Shown: positions 16,306-24,112 of the stretch, piece after piece
Position numbering within the stretch: position 1 is the stretch's first letter
Layout of the letters: each line of letters opens with the position of its first letter
DNA from: CAZLMW01 sp964560875
Lineage (GTDB): Bacteria; Myxococcota_A; UBA9042
Assembly (NCBI GenBank): GCA_964560875.1
Contig: CAZLMW010000105.1
Coordinates: 1 to 27,946, forward strand
Length of the DNA stretch: 27,946 nucleotides
Direction of reading: 5' to 3'
Made by a program: the position numbers and the translations under genes
Notes under the pieces: model-generated
The model's input: only the letters and a program-made list of their open reading frames with translations
What the model was told of the DNA's origin: nothing
The model's database searches: none

Positions 16306-17190
16306 ATGAAGAACCCCAACCAGACCAATGCCACCCCAACAACCAACAACGCCACCGAGCCGAAGAACAAGACGACGAAGAAGCACACCTACCGGATCGA
16401 CTACTTGCATCGACCCGGGCTTCTTCTTGATGACGCCCAGCTGAGTCGGCTGGTCGTGGACCTCCGCGGCGTGGCCGCTGATTGCTTCAACCCTTTGCCC
16501 GACTACCAATGCATCAGCGGTCGCCGCGAGGTCCTGTCACGCAACGCCATCGCCATCGCTCGCCGCCCGGACGGGCGTGCGGCGGGGTTCTGTTCCGCGC
16601 TGCTTATCGACGTCGAGGGCGTCGGCGAGGTGCTGCACCTGGGGCTTACCTGCGTCTCCCTGGACGACCGCGGCGCCGGTCTCACGCATCTGCTGACGAC
16701 CAAGCTGTTGACCCAATACCTGCTGCGGCGCCCGTTCGAGCGCGTCTGGTTCTCCAACGTTGCGTGCGTGCTCAGCAGCCTTGGCAACGTCGCGCTGCAT
16801 TTCGACGACGTCTTTCCGTCCCCCTTCTATCGCGGCGTGCCGAGCGCCAAGCACGCGGCGATCGCCGCCACCATCGACCGCAAACACAGGGCTGACATCT
16901 ACATCGACGCCGACGCGCAGCTCGACAACGCCACCTTCGTTTTTCGGGGCAGCAACGTCCCCGGCAACGTCTTTCACAAGGAGCGCGAGGACGGCCGCTA
17001 CCACCACCGCGAAGACGCCCTCAACGCGTTCTACGGCGGCATCATGCGGTGGGAAGCTGGCGACGAGGTGCTGCAGATCGGTCATATCAGCCTGCGTCGA
17101 CTGCTCAAACACGGCCTGCGCACGGCGGTCATTCCTCGCAAGCCACGCCGGCGCCTGGTTGCCTTCAAGAAAGCGGCCCGCGCGGCGTGA
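16306..17190 (+). CDS. GNAT-like acyltransferase, function unknown
   Basis: The 294-residue protein begins at ATG 16306 with GGAG 6 nt upstream. An in-frame GTG at 16264 overlaps the plsC stop but lacks a ribosome binding site. The first 25 residues are Asn/Thr/Lys-rich and probably disordered. Residues about 75-150 look like a GNAT core: GRAAGFCSALLID, then VLHLGLTCVSLDDRGAGLTH, which resembles the acyl-CoA-binding motif A (R/QxxGxG/A). SNVACVLSSLGNVALHFDDV follows. The C-terminal half has no domain I know and ends in a basic tail. Its tight pairing with PlsC suggests a lipid-related substrate, possibly N-acylation as in OlsB-OlsA ornithine lipid synthesis. That is inference; it does not look like a close OlsB homologue. 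Confidence 0.75.
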   Translation: MKNPNQTNATPTTNNATEPKNKTTKKHTYRIDYLHRPGLLLDDAQLSRLVVDLRGVAADCFNPLPDYQCISGRREVLSRNAIAIARRPDGRAAGFCSALLIDVEGVGEVLHLGLTCVSLDDRGAGLTHLLTTKLLTQYLLRRPFERVWFSNVACVLSSLGNVALHFDDVFPSPFYRGVPSAKHAAIAATIDRKHRADIYIDADAQLDNATFVFRGSNVPGNVFHKEREDGRYHHREDALNAFYGGIMRWEAGDEVLQIGHISLRRLLKHGLRTAVIPRKPRRRLVAFKKAARAA

Positions 17191-17733
17191 TCAGCGAACG
17201 CAGCGAACGTAGTGCGGCTTGTTGTGGGCGGCGTAACCCTGGCCACAATCGACACTGGCGTCGTTGAAGTCGATGCCCCACGCGTAGCCCTTGAGCGAGT
17301 ACTTGGTGGCCGTCCAAAACGGCTTGGGCGGCGTGTCGGGAAAGGCCTTCGTGTCGATGCTGGGCGCCGAGGTCTTCACGTCGACGATCGTGCACAGCTC
17401 GTCGCGATGGGGAAGCCGCCAGTCCTTGGCGCCGCCGAGCTCGAGCAGGTCGCAATAGTCCTTGGCCTCTTGCCACGTGTACTGCTTGTTCGGGTTGACG
17501 TCCCGTTGCCACCACAAGCCGTCTTTCGCTTTGACGACACCGGGCGTGGACTTGTAGTCGAATCGGCCGCCGGAAGAGCCGCCAGACGAGCTTCCGCCGC
17601 TACTCGCCCCGCCACCACCGGCGAATTTCACGTCGTCTTCGTCGCCATCATCGGAACTGCAACCGACAGACGTGAATGCCAGGGCCACGGACGCCAACAC
17701 GACCAGGGCGCGGGAGCCGACGGAGAGCTTCAT
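17191..17733 (-). CDS. Small lipoprotein with Lcl/DUF1566 domain
   Basis: The 180-residue product starts at 17733 (GAGG 5 nt upstream) with MKLSVGSRALVVLASVALAF and TSVGC, lipid-bearing Cys25. A Gly/Ser linker (GGGGASSGGSSSGGSSGG) leads to a DUF1566/Lcl_C domain. Its key stretches are LWWQRDVNPNK, TWQEAKDYCDLLELGG, DWRLPHRDEL, FWTATKY, AWGIDF and HYVRCVR. The domain is common in extracellular proteins and is distantly like C-type lectin or FGE-sulfatase folds. Carbohydrate or protein binding is possible, but unproven. Its TGA stop directly abuts the stop of the upstream convergent gene, sharing the palindrome TGATCA. The linker style matches the other lipoproteins in the window. Confidence 0.92.
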   Translation of the reverse strand: MKLSVGSRALVVLASVALAFTSVGCSSDDGDEDDVKFAGGGGASSGGSSSGGSSGGRFDYKSTPGVVKAKDGLWWQRDVNPNKQYTWQEAKDYCDLLELGGAKDWRLPHRDELCTIVDVKTSAPSIDTKAFPDTPPKPFWTATKYSLKGYAWGIDFNDASVDCGQGYAAHNKPHYVRCVR

Positions 17734-17825
17734 GGGGACCTCGGCGTGAATTACCTGCTGCGAGACTAAACGATCCGCCAACCTCGACTCAAACGGAGCC
17801 CGGCTTTGTCGTGCGGCTCGCGGCG

Positions 17826-18119
17826 ATGCGGCGGCTCGTGGACGCGTTGCGCGTTGGTCCGCGGGCCGGTCCAATAGCGCCAGCGCCCATTCGCCGCCCT
17901 GCGGACATCACGGTCCCAGCTTCTCCCGGCGCTTTTCCGCCATCCGAGCTCGGCTCGCAAGAGATCAGCGAGACCATCGACGTGACGTTCGCGGTCGATC
18001 CGAAAAAGACGAGCCAAGCGGCGCCGCACCTGTTCAAGGGCAACGTCTACACCGACATCAAGGTGGCCGGGCTGCCATTCGGCAACGTCACCTGGGATGT
18101 AACCGGCGTAAAAAAATAG
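17826..18119 (+). CDS. Doubtful 97-residue ORF or gene remnant
   Basis: This frame fills most of the 389-bp space between two minus-strand genes. The first 45 residues are Arg/Pro-rich and look non-coding. The last 55 (SETIDVTFAVDPKKTSQ, GNVYTDIKVAGLPFGNVTW) have a normal protein composition. A GTG at 17811 is another possible start, and neither start has a good ribosome binding site. The TAG stop is 3 bp from the stop of the convergent channel gene. It may be a small protein with an uncertain start or the 3' end of a decayed gene. Apart from this frame I see nothing in 17734-18122 beyond room for the divergent promoter of the Lcl lipoprotein. Confidence 0.35.
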   Translation: MRRLVDALRVGPRAGPIAPAPIRRPADITVPASPGAFPPSELGSQEISETIDVTFAVDPKKTSQAAPHLFKGNVYTDIKVAGLPFGNVTWDVTGVKK

Positions 18120-18122
18120 CGA

Positions 18123-19334
18123 TCACTCCCAGCCTCGCGCACGCCCAGCGATTTTGGCGGCTACGTCGGGGTGATGGCGCGCGATTTCGGCCCACATCGC
18201 GTCGTCGAGCCGGTAGCAATCGCAGAACGTCACTGCGCGCACGGTCGCGGTCCGCACTTCGCCGAGCACGAGCCCAACTTCACCAAAGAACTCACCGTCT
18301 TCCATGTAGCGGATGTGACGCCCGTCGGTCGCTTGAATCTCGACGCGACCACGGCTGATGAAATACATCGCGTTGGCGACCTCGCCGGACTTGATGATGT
18401 AGTCGCCGGGCATATGGACGACCGGCTCGAGGTCGGCGGCCACTTCGCGGATGAAGTGCAAGCTCGCGTCGCGGAAGATCGGCACCCGTTCGATGACGTC
18501 GCGTTTGAGGTGCAAGACCACTTCGGTTCGCAACGAGGCGGGAAGCGCATCGAGCACGGTCTGCTCTTCGTAGCCCAACCGCTGCTCCCATACGTAGTCG
18601 AAATACTCGCGGATCCGGTGCTGCAGATCGTTGGGCAAGCTCCGATACCGCGCGAACGCCGAGACCCGCCCCATCATCTCAGCGTAGCGGGCGCGGGCCG
18701 GGTTCAAGTTCGCGACGATATTGGCGATATTACCGATGAGATAGGCGTAGATGCCGACGCCGAGGATCATGACGGCGATGGCGTACCAGGTCTGTGCGCC
18801 TGTGCGTGGAACGATGTCTCCGTAGCCGACCGTCGTGAGCGTCGTGACGCACCAATAGAGGGCGTGAACATAAGCGAGGGGATCGCCAGCATCTTCGCGA
18901 AGCGCGATCCACCCGCAGGTGAGCCAATGCGCGGAGATCGACAGCCCGTAGGCGAAGATCACCAAGCGCAGCGCGTGGTTGAAGCGGATCTCGCGGCGCT
19001 GCCAGCGGCCAAGGTCCTGGGCGACGCGGCCGAATTTCAGGATCCGCAGCAGTCGGATCGCCGGTATATCGAGCAGGGAAGCCAACGGGATCGCGGCCGC
19101 AATATCGACGATGAGCCACGGCAGGTGAATCGCCGGCCCACCGATCGCCTTGTGACGCTCGAGGCGAAGGCGCACATGGCGAACGACGTCGGCGGCAAAA
19201 ACGACTGTCGCGACCGCCTCCAACCACGGCAGATAGACGACCTCGCGTACGATCGAGAGCGGCGTGACGACAGCCTCGGCCGTGGCGACAACCCCGACGA
19301 CGACGGACCAGGCGGTGGCGAGGTTGGGCCGCAC
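18123..19334 (-). CDS. HCN/SthK-type cyclic-nucleotide-gated potassium channel
   Basis: The 403-residue protein has a six-helix channel core, a C-linker and a cyclic-nucleotide-binding domain. S1 is at WSVVVGVVATAEAVVTPL and S2 at WLEAVATVVFAADVV. S3 includes DIAAAIPLASL, and the short S4 is RLLRILKFGRVAQ, with few charges for a voltage sensor. S5, the pore helix with the K+ filter TTVGYGD, and S6 (AIAVMILGVGIYAYLIGNIA) follow. The C-linker (YRSLPNDLQHRIREYFDYVW) and the CNBD with phosphate cassette FFGEVGLVLGEVRTATV are intact, including the nucleotide-contacting Arg-Thr. GTG 19334 with GGAG 5 nt upstream is preferred over ATG 19442, which adds 36 unlikely residues. It should open or close a K+ pore on cAMP or cGMP binding. 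No cyclase is nearby. Confidence 0.93.
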   Translation of the reverse strand: MRPNLATAWSVVVGVVATAEAVVTPLSIVREVVYLPWLEAVATVVFAADVVRHVRLRLERHKAIGGPAIHLPWLIVDIAAAIPLASLLDIPAIRLLRILKFGRVAQDLGRWQRREIRFNHALRLVIFAYGLSISAHWLTCGWIALREDAGDPLAYVHALYWCVTTLTTVGYGDIVPRTGAQTWYAIAVMILGVGIYAYLIGNIANIVANLNPARARYAEMMGRVSAFARYRSLPNDLQHRIREYFDYVWEQRLGYEEQTVLDALPASLRTEVVLHLKRDVIERVPIFRDASLHFIREVAADLEPVVHMPGDYIIKSGEVANAMYFISRGRVEIQATDGRHIRYMEDGEFFGEVGLVLGEVRTATVRAVTFCDCYRLDDAMWAEIARHHPDVAAKIAGRARGWE

Positions 19335-19523
19335 GGGGGCTCCGATTCCGTTGGAAGCGACGAGCAAACACCGCTGATTGGTGGCTCTTTGACGGGTTGG
19401 GTGCGGGTAGCACACCCGATTTCCAGGCTCCTGTCGACGCATCGGTCGTTGGTGTTGCCCCTCGCGGCGCTTTCGGTAGGCTCGCGGCCCTTGCTATCGC
19501 CATCCTCACCGGCTGGAGCCGCC

Positions 19524-21017
19524 ATGACCGAAATCACGCCCGTTCTCGATCCGTTTGCCCTGGCCACCGAGCTGTCCAACAAGCTCCTCATCGACGGCGC
19601 GCTCGTGCCGGCCAGGAGCGGCGCCACGTTCGACGTCATCAACCCGGCGACCGGCAAGGTCATCGCGCAGGCAGCCGAAGGTGACGCCGCCGATGTCGAT
19701 GCGGCCGTCGAGTCCTGCAAGGCGGCGCAGAAGAGCTGGGCGCGCATGAAGGCCCGCGATCGCGGCAAGCTCATCATCGAGTGTGGTCGGCGATTGCAGG
19801 CGCACGTGGAAGAGCTCGGCCGTCTCACCGCGCTCGAGACAGGCAAGGCGCTCCGCACCGAGTCACGGGTGGAGGCATCGGTCCTTGCCGACGCATTTAT
19901 CTACTACGGTGGCCTCGCTTCCGAGCTGACCGGGGAGACGATCCCGTTCTCGCCCGAAATGCTCACGGTAACGGTGCGCGAACCGATCGGCATTGTCGGC
20001 GCGATCATCCCCTGGAACGCCCCCCTGTTGCTCATGGCACTTAAGATCGCGCCCGCCCTGGTCGCCGGTAACGCGATCATCGTCAAGAGCGCGGAAGAAG
20101 CCCCCCTGGGTGTGCTCCGCGTCGCGCAAGTCATGCACGAGGTCCTGCCCCCAGGCGTCTTCAACCTCCTGTCCGGTGACGGCCCCGGATGCGGCGCACC
20201 GCTCGCCAGTCACCCCGCGATCGGCAAGATTACGTTCACGGGATCCGTCGAGACAGGACGTATCGTTTACCGTGCAGCCGCCGAAAAGCTCGTCCCCGCC
20301 ACACTCGAGCTTGGTGGCAAGAGCCCGATGATCGTGATGGGCGACGCCGATCTGGATCGCGCGGTCGCCGGGGCGATCTCGGGCATGCGGTTCACCCGAC
20401 AAGGCCAGTCCTGCACAGCCGCGAGCCGGATGTTCGTGCACGAAAGCCTTCACGACGTCTTCGTCGAGCGCCTTTGCGCGGCCGTCAACGCCATGAAGAT
20501 GGGCGACCCGCTCGACGAAGCAACCGACATCGGCACCATCATCAGCCCGCGGCAGTTCGAGACCGTGCAGCGCTACATCCAGCTCGGCAAGGAGGTCAAC
20601 GGCGCCGTCGCCAACGAGTGCTCCGAGCTACCGACTGACCCTGCGCTTGCCGACGGCCTGTTCGTCAAACCGGTCATCTTCACCGACATGCCCGACGAAG
20701 CGCGACCAGCCCGCGAAGAGATCTTCGGCCCGGTCACCTGCGTCTTCCGGTTCAAGGAATACGAAGAGGTCATCGCCCGCGCGAACGACAGCGAGTTTGG
20801 ATTGGGCGCGACGATTTGGACGCGCGACCTGCGCACCGCCATGGATGCTGTCCATCGCCTCGAGGCCGGCTTCGTGCAGGTCAACCAGAACCTCGTCGTG
20901 CAACCCACGCTCAGCTACGGCGGCGTCAAAGCGTCCGGAATCGGCAAGGAAGCGTCGCTCGCTGCGATGCTCGACCACTTCACCCACAAGAAGACCATCA
21001 TCATCAACATGACCTGA
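19524..21017 (+). CDS. NAD(P)+-dependent aldehyde dehydrogenase
   Basis: The 497-residue length is standard for the ALDH superfamily. Catalytic C297 lies in RQGQSCTAASR and general base E262 in LELGGKSP. The cofactor region includes PWNAPLLLMALKIAPAL and FTGSVETGR, and EIFGPV is present near the C-terminus. It resembles betaine-aldehyde, gamma-aminobutyraldehyde or vanillin-type dehydrogenases, but substrate cannot be read from sequence. It oxidises an aldehyde to the acid in the cytosol. ATG 19524 has GGAG upstream. The open frame extends far upstream to 18171, but that part lies antisense to the channel gene and is not coding. The 189 bp between channel and dehydrogenase starts hold the divergent promoters. 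The next gene begins within about 170 bp. Confidence 0.95.
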   Translation: MTEITPVLDPFALATELSNKLLIDGALVPARSGATFDVINPATGKVIAQAAEGDAADVDAAVESCKAAQKSWARMKARDRGKLIIECGRRLQAHVEELGRLTALETGKALRTESRVEASVLADAFIYYGGLASELTGETIPFSPEMLTVTVREPIGIVGAIIPWNAPLLLMALKIAPALVAGNAIIVKSAEEAPLGVLRVAQVMHEVLPPGVFNLLSGDGPGCGAPLASHPAIGKITFTGSVETGRIVYRAAAEKLVPATLELGGKSPMIVMGDADLDRAVAGAISGMRFTRQGQSCTAASRMFVHESLHDVFVERLCAAVNAMKMGDPLDEATDIGTIISPRQFETVQRYIQLGKEVNGAVANECSELPTDPALADGLFVKPVIFTDMPDEARPAREEIFGPVTCVFRFKEYEEVIARANDSEFGLGATIWTRDLRTAMDAVHRLEAGFVQVNQNLVVQPTLSYGGVKASGIGKEASLAAMLDHFTHKKTIIINMT

Positions 21018-21183
21018 GCGACCGAGAATCGATAGGATGCTCGCTGTCATTCTCTGGCCGCCTCTCCGGACACCGCCACCCCTGACCTCACAATCCCGAC
21101 GCGGCTGCGCGATCGACTCGCCGCCATCGACGCCCGTCCCCCTGGTCCCCGCCGTGCAACTCAGTCCCGCCTTCGACTCACAG

Positions 21184-22800
21184 GTGCGCGAACGCGCCGG
21201 CTACCCCGGTCTCGACGTCCGGCGTGGTGCCGCCGGCCTGTCTGCTCTCGTGATTGCCATTTTGCTCGCGGGACCGTCGGCCGGGTGTGGCGGTGACGAT
21301 GCAGATTCGAACTCCGGCTCGATCCTCGACTCCAGCGCCCAGGACGCGACGGCTGACGCATCGATAGCCGATTCTGAAGGCCACGATACGGCCGCGAACG
21401 CGGACTCCACGACATCGACAGACTCGGGTTCACCAACGGATTCCGTCGCCGGAGACACCCAAACTGCCACGGACGCCGCGGGGCAATCCGACGTCAGTTC
21501 CACCCAAACAGACGGGCTTGGCGGCGATGGGTCCGCCGATTCGGGCGTCACCGCGGACTCGGGAGGCGGTGTTGACGCGGCAGGCCCGGCTACCTGCACC
21601 GGCGCGCAGTGGGCGGGCTGCGACGACGGTAATCCGTGCACGACCGACCTCTGTCACCACGCGTGGGGCTGCCAGAGCTTCGCGAAGTCGGGCTGCGGTT
21701 CATGCACGAATTGGTCGGCGCGCCACGACTTCAGCCCGCAAGTCGACGAGCGGCTCCGCACCCTCCTGACCACATCATCTGGCGTCATCATCGGCGTCGG
21801 GACGGCAGGCGCTAACGAGAAGAGCGAACGAGCGATTCTCATCGGCAGAGAGGCCACCGGCGCGCTCAAGTGGACGCTCAACTACGGCCCCAAGTCCGGC
21901 GCGAGCCTTGTTGCCAGCGTGCGTCGCGGCGACGGTCGGATGTGGCTGGTCGGCAGCAAGCTCAACGGCGCCCAGCTCGACGGCTGGTTGGTGCGCATGA
22001 AGCAAGACGGCAAGGCGAGCTTCGAGTGGGCTGTGAGCAAGACCAACAACGACACAAAGCTGTTGGACGCGGTGCTCGGGGCCAACGACGGGCTGATCGC
22101 GGTGGGCTGGCGCAAACCGGCGCAGTCGGGATTCGAGGCCCTGGTGCTGTGGCGCGACTTCGAGGGCAAACCCATCGGCCAGCAGGAGCAGACGATGCCC
22201 GGCCAGGGAGCTCGTTTCGTAGCGGTGACGCGAGACGTCAAGACGAGCAACGTGCTCGCCGCCATCGAACGCGATCCAGGGAAGAACGGCAACGCGGCCG
22301 GAATCGTCGCGATAACCGGCCCCAAACCGATGACAGAGACCCCCTTCTCGGCGACCGGATGGACGCTGCAACCGACCGACATCGCGACGACAGACGACGG
22401 AGTTGTGGCGGTCGTGGGCGGCGCATGGAACGGCGCGGGCACGACCGGCAAAGGCATGCTTCACATCGGAAAGCCCGGCGCCGGCGTTGTTCACCTGGTC
22501 GACTACGGCGCGCTTCCGATGTTCAACGCGGTCACGATGACAACGGCCGGCGATCCCGTCGTCGCGGCGCATCAGCAAGGTGGCAAGGGCCCGAGCACGG
22601 CGTCCCTGGCCCGACTCGACGGCAAGACCGGCAAGGTCGTGTGGAAGCGCATCTACGGGCAGCACCCTGGCACTCTTGGGTCGATCTGGCGCCTGGCGTC
22701 TGGAGGGTTCGTCGCCGCCGGCTCGATCGGTGCCAGCGGCGGGGGTCAGACGTGGATGGTCCGTGTCGGCGCAGACGGCAAGCTCACATGTCCGCCCTGA
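21184..22800 (+). CDS. Lipoprotein with Asp/Ser/Thr-rich linker, CTDC-like motif and propeller-like repeats
   Basis: A lipobox (LLAGPSAGC) is followed by an acidic Asp/Ser/Thr/Ala-rich linker of about 100 residues. A Cys-rich motif CDDGNPCTTDLC comes next, like the Dictyostelium CTDC repeat common in myxobacterial surface proteins. About 370 residues of repeating strands follow, with GVIIGVGTAG, MWLVGSKLNG, GLIAVGWRKP, GVVAVVGGAW and GFVAAGSIGA at intervals, as in beta-propellers of the PQQ/SBBP type. The frame is open to ATG 21037, but that would put the lipid Cys at residue 84. GTG 21184 gives a normal 34-residue signal peptide. GTG 21154 is also possible, and neither has a clear ribosome binding site. 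It is likely a cell-surface binding or scaffold protein, and the last 17 bp overlap the convergent CoA-transferase gene. Confidence 0.85.
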   Translation: MRERAGYPGLDVRRGAAGLSALVIAILLAGPSAGCGGDDADSNSGSILDSSAQDATADASIADSEGHDTAANADSTTSTDSGSPTDSVAGDTQTATDAAGQSDVSSTQTDGLGGDGSADSGVTADSGGGVDAAGPATCTGAQWAGCDDGNPCTTDLCHHAWGCQSFAKSGCGSCTNWSARHDFSPQVDERLRTLLTTSSGVIIGVGTAGANEKSERAILIGREATGALKWTLNYGPKSGASLVASVRRGDGRMWLVGSKLNGAQLDGWLVRMKQDGKASFEWAVSKTNNDTKLLDAVLGANDGLIAVGWRKPAQSGFEALVLWRDFEGKPIGQQEQTMPGQGARFVAVTRDVKTSNVLAAIERDPGKNGNAAGIVAITGPKPMTETPFSATGWTLQPTDIATTDDGVVAVVGGAWNGAGTTGKGMLHIGKPGAGVVHLVDYGALPMFNAVTMTTAGDPVVAAHQQGGKGPSTASLARLDGKTGKVVWKRIYGQHPGTLGSIWRLASGGFVAAGSIGASGGGQTWMVRVGADGKLTCPP

Positions 22801-23989
22801 CCGCGACCGCCTCGGCCGCTACCAGCGCTTGAATCTGCTCGTTGGAGTAGCCGAGCACCTCACCAAGCACGGCCTCTGTGTGTTCGCCGACCAGCGGCGG
22901 CGGCAGCTCGTATTTCGGTGGCGCATCGGTCAGCCGCGTAGGTGAGCCCACGACCCGCACATCCCCAGCGACCGGATGGCTCAGAGGCACGATCATCTCG
23001 CGGGCGTGCAGGTGGTCGAGCTCGAGCGTTTCGTCGACATTGTAGATGGGGCCACACGGCACGCCGGCATCCCGCAGCAGGTCCATCCAGTCGTCGGTTG
23101 ACCGGCCGGCGATCAGTTCGGACAGCAGCGCGAACAGCTCACCATGATTTCGGACGCGATCGGGGTTTGTGGCAAACCGCGCATCGTCGGCCCATTCCGG
23201 GTGGTCGACGGTAGTACAAAAGAGACGCCAGATCCGATCGTTGCCCACGGCGAGGTTCATGTAACCGTCCGTCGTCGCGAAGGTCTCATAGGGCACGATG
23301 GACGGATGACGGTTGCCCTTTCGAAACGGCACCGTGCCCGCCGCCAGGAAGCTCGTCGCATGGTACGTGAGCAGCGACGTCATCACGTCGAGCATGCCGA
23401 TATCGACTGTGTCGCCCTGCCCCGTCTTTTCGCGGCGGTAAAGCGCCATCAAGATTCCCTGCGCGGCATACAGACCGGTCGCGAGGTCCGCCATCGAAAT
23501 CCCGGCCTTGGTCGGTGGTCCATCGGCCGCGCCGGTCAGCGACTGAAGGCCGCTCATGCCCTGGATTGCGAGGTCGTATCCCGGTCGGTCGCGCCACGGA
23601 CCGGTGTGGCCAAAGCCGCTCATCGAACAGTAGATGAGGCGCGGGTTGGACGCGCGCAGCTCCTCGGCACCGAGCCCGAGCTTGGCAGCCGTTCCCGGCC
23701 GAAAGTTCTCGACAACGACGTCGGCCTTTGCCGCGAGCTCCCGCGCGACTGCGCGTCCCTTTGGATGTTTGAGGTCGACGGCCACCGAGCGCTTGCCGCG
23801 GTTGATGCTCATGAAATAGGTGGACTCCCCGTTGACGAACGGAGGGCCGAACGCGCGGGTGTCGTCGCCCTTGCCGGGGCGTTCGAGTTTCCATACGTCG
23901 GCGCCGTGATCGGCGAGGATCTGCGTGCAGTAGGGGCCGGCCAGGATGCGCGTGAGATCGAGCACGCGAACGTCGTTGAGAGCTGTCAT
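22784..23989 (-). CDS. Class III (CaiB/BaiF, formyl-CoA transferase family) CoA-transferase
   Basis: The 401-residue protein shows the family's features in order: DLTRILAGPYCTQILADHGA, VWKLERPGKGDDTR, SINRGKRSVAVDL, VVENFRPG, CSMSGFGHTGP, and RPGYDLAIQGMSG with the catalytic Asp (about D139). ADLATGLYAAQGILMAL and the C-terminal GPIYNVDE follow. It moves CoA between an acyl-CoA and a free carboxylic acid. Relatives act on oxalate, carnitine, bile acids, succinate or 2-methylacyl-CoA, so substrate is open. The start at 23989 begins exactly where family conservation begins, though it lacks a good ribosome binding site. A longer frame to 24322 overlaps DoxX and is unlikely. The aldehyde dehydrogenase two genes away could supply an acid substrate, but this is weak inference. 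Confidence 0.94.
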   Translation of the reverse strand: MTALNDVRVLDLTRILAGPYCTQILADHGADVWKLERPGKGDDTRAFGPPFVNGESTYFMSINRGKRSVAVDLKHPKGRAVARELAAKADVVVENFRPGTAAKLGLGAEELRASNPRLIYCSMSGFGHTGPWRDRPGYDLAIQGMSGLQSLTGAADGPPTKAGISMADLATGLYAAQGILMALYRREKTGQGDTVDIGMLDVMTSLLTYHATSFLAAGTVPFRKGNRHPSIVPYETFATTDGYMNLAVGNDRIWRLFCTTVDHPEWADDARFATNPDRVRNHGELFALLSELIAGRSTDDWMDLLRDAGVPCGPIYNVDETLELDHLHAREMIVPLSHPVAGDVRVVGSPTRLTDAPPKYELPPPLVGEHTEAVLGEVLGYSNEQIQALVAAEAVAVRADM

Positions 23990-24003
23990 GGCCGGATGGT
24001 CAG

Positions 24004-24066
24004 CTAAAAGCTTGCCGATTGCCACGGCGGGCGCACGCTCGGTTGCGCCAGTTGTGCGGCTTTTAG
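24004..24066. promoter_or_regulatory. Nested inverted repeats between CoA-transferase and DoxX genes
   Basis: In the 123-bp divergent region, CTAAAAGC (24004-24011) and GCTTTTAG (24059-24066) form a perfect 8-bp inverted repeat. Inside it GGCGCA (24030-24035) and TGCGCC (24044-24049) form a second. This is a plausible operator pair for shared control of both genes. Confidence 0.35.
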
Positions 24067-24112
24067 GCGATTCGACTCGGCGACCGACCACACGCACCAC
24101 GCTGAGGCTGAA

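Noticed and set aside
18171..19523. 450-codon N-terminal extension of the aldehyde dehydrogenase
   Set aside because: It is antisense to the clear channel gene. Family homology and a ribosome binding site start at 19524.
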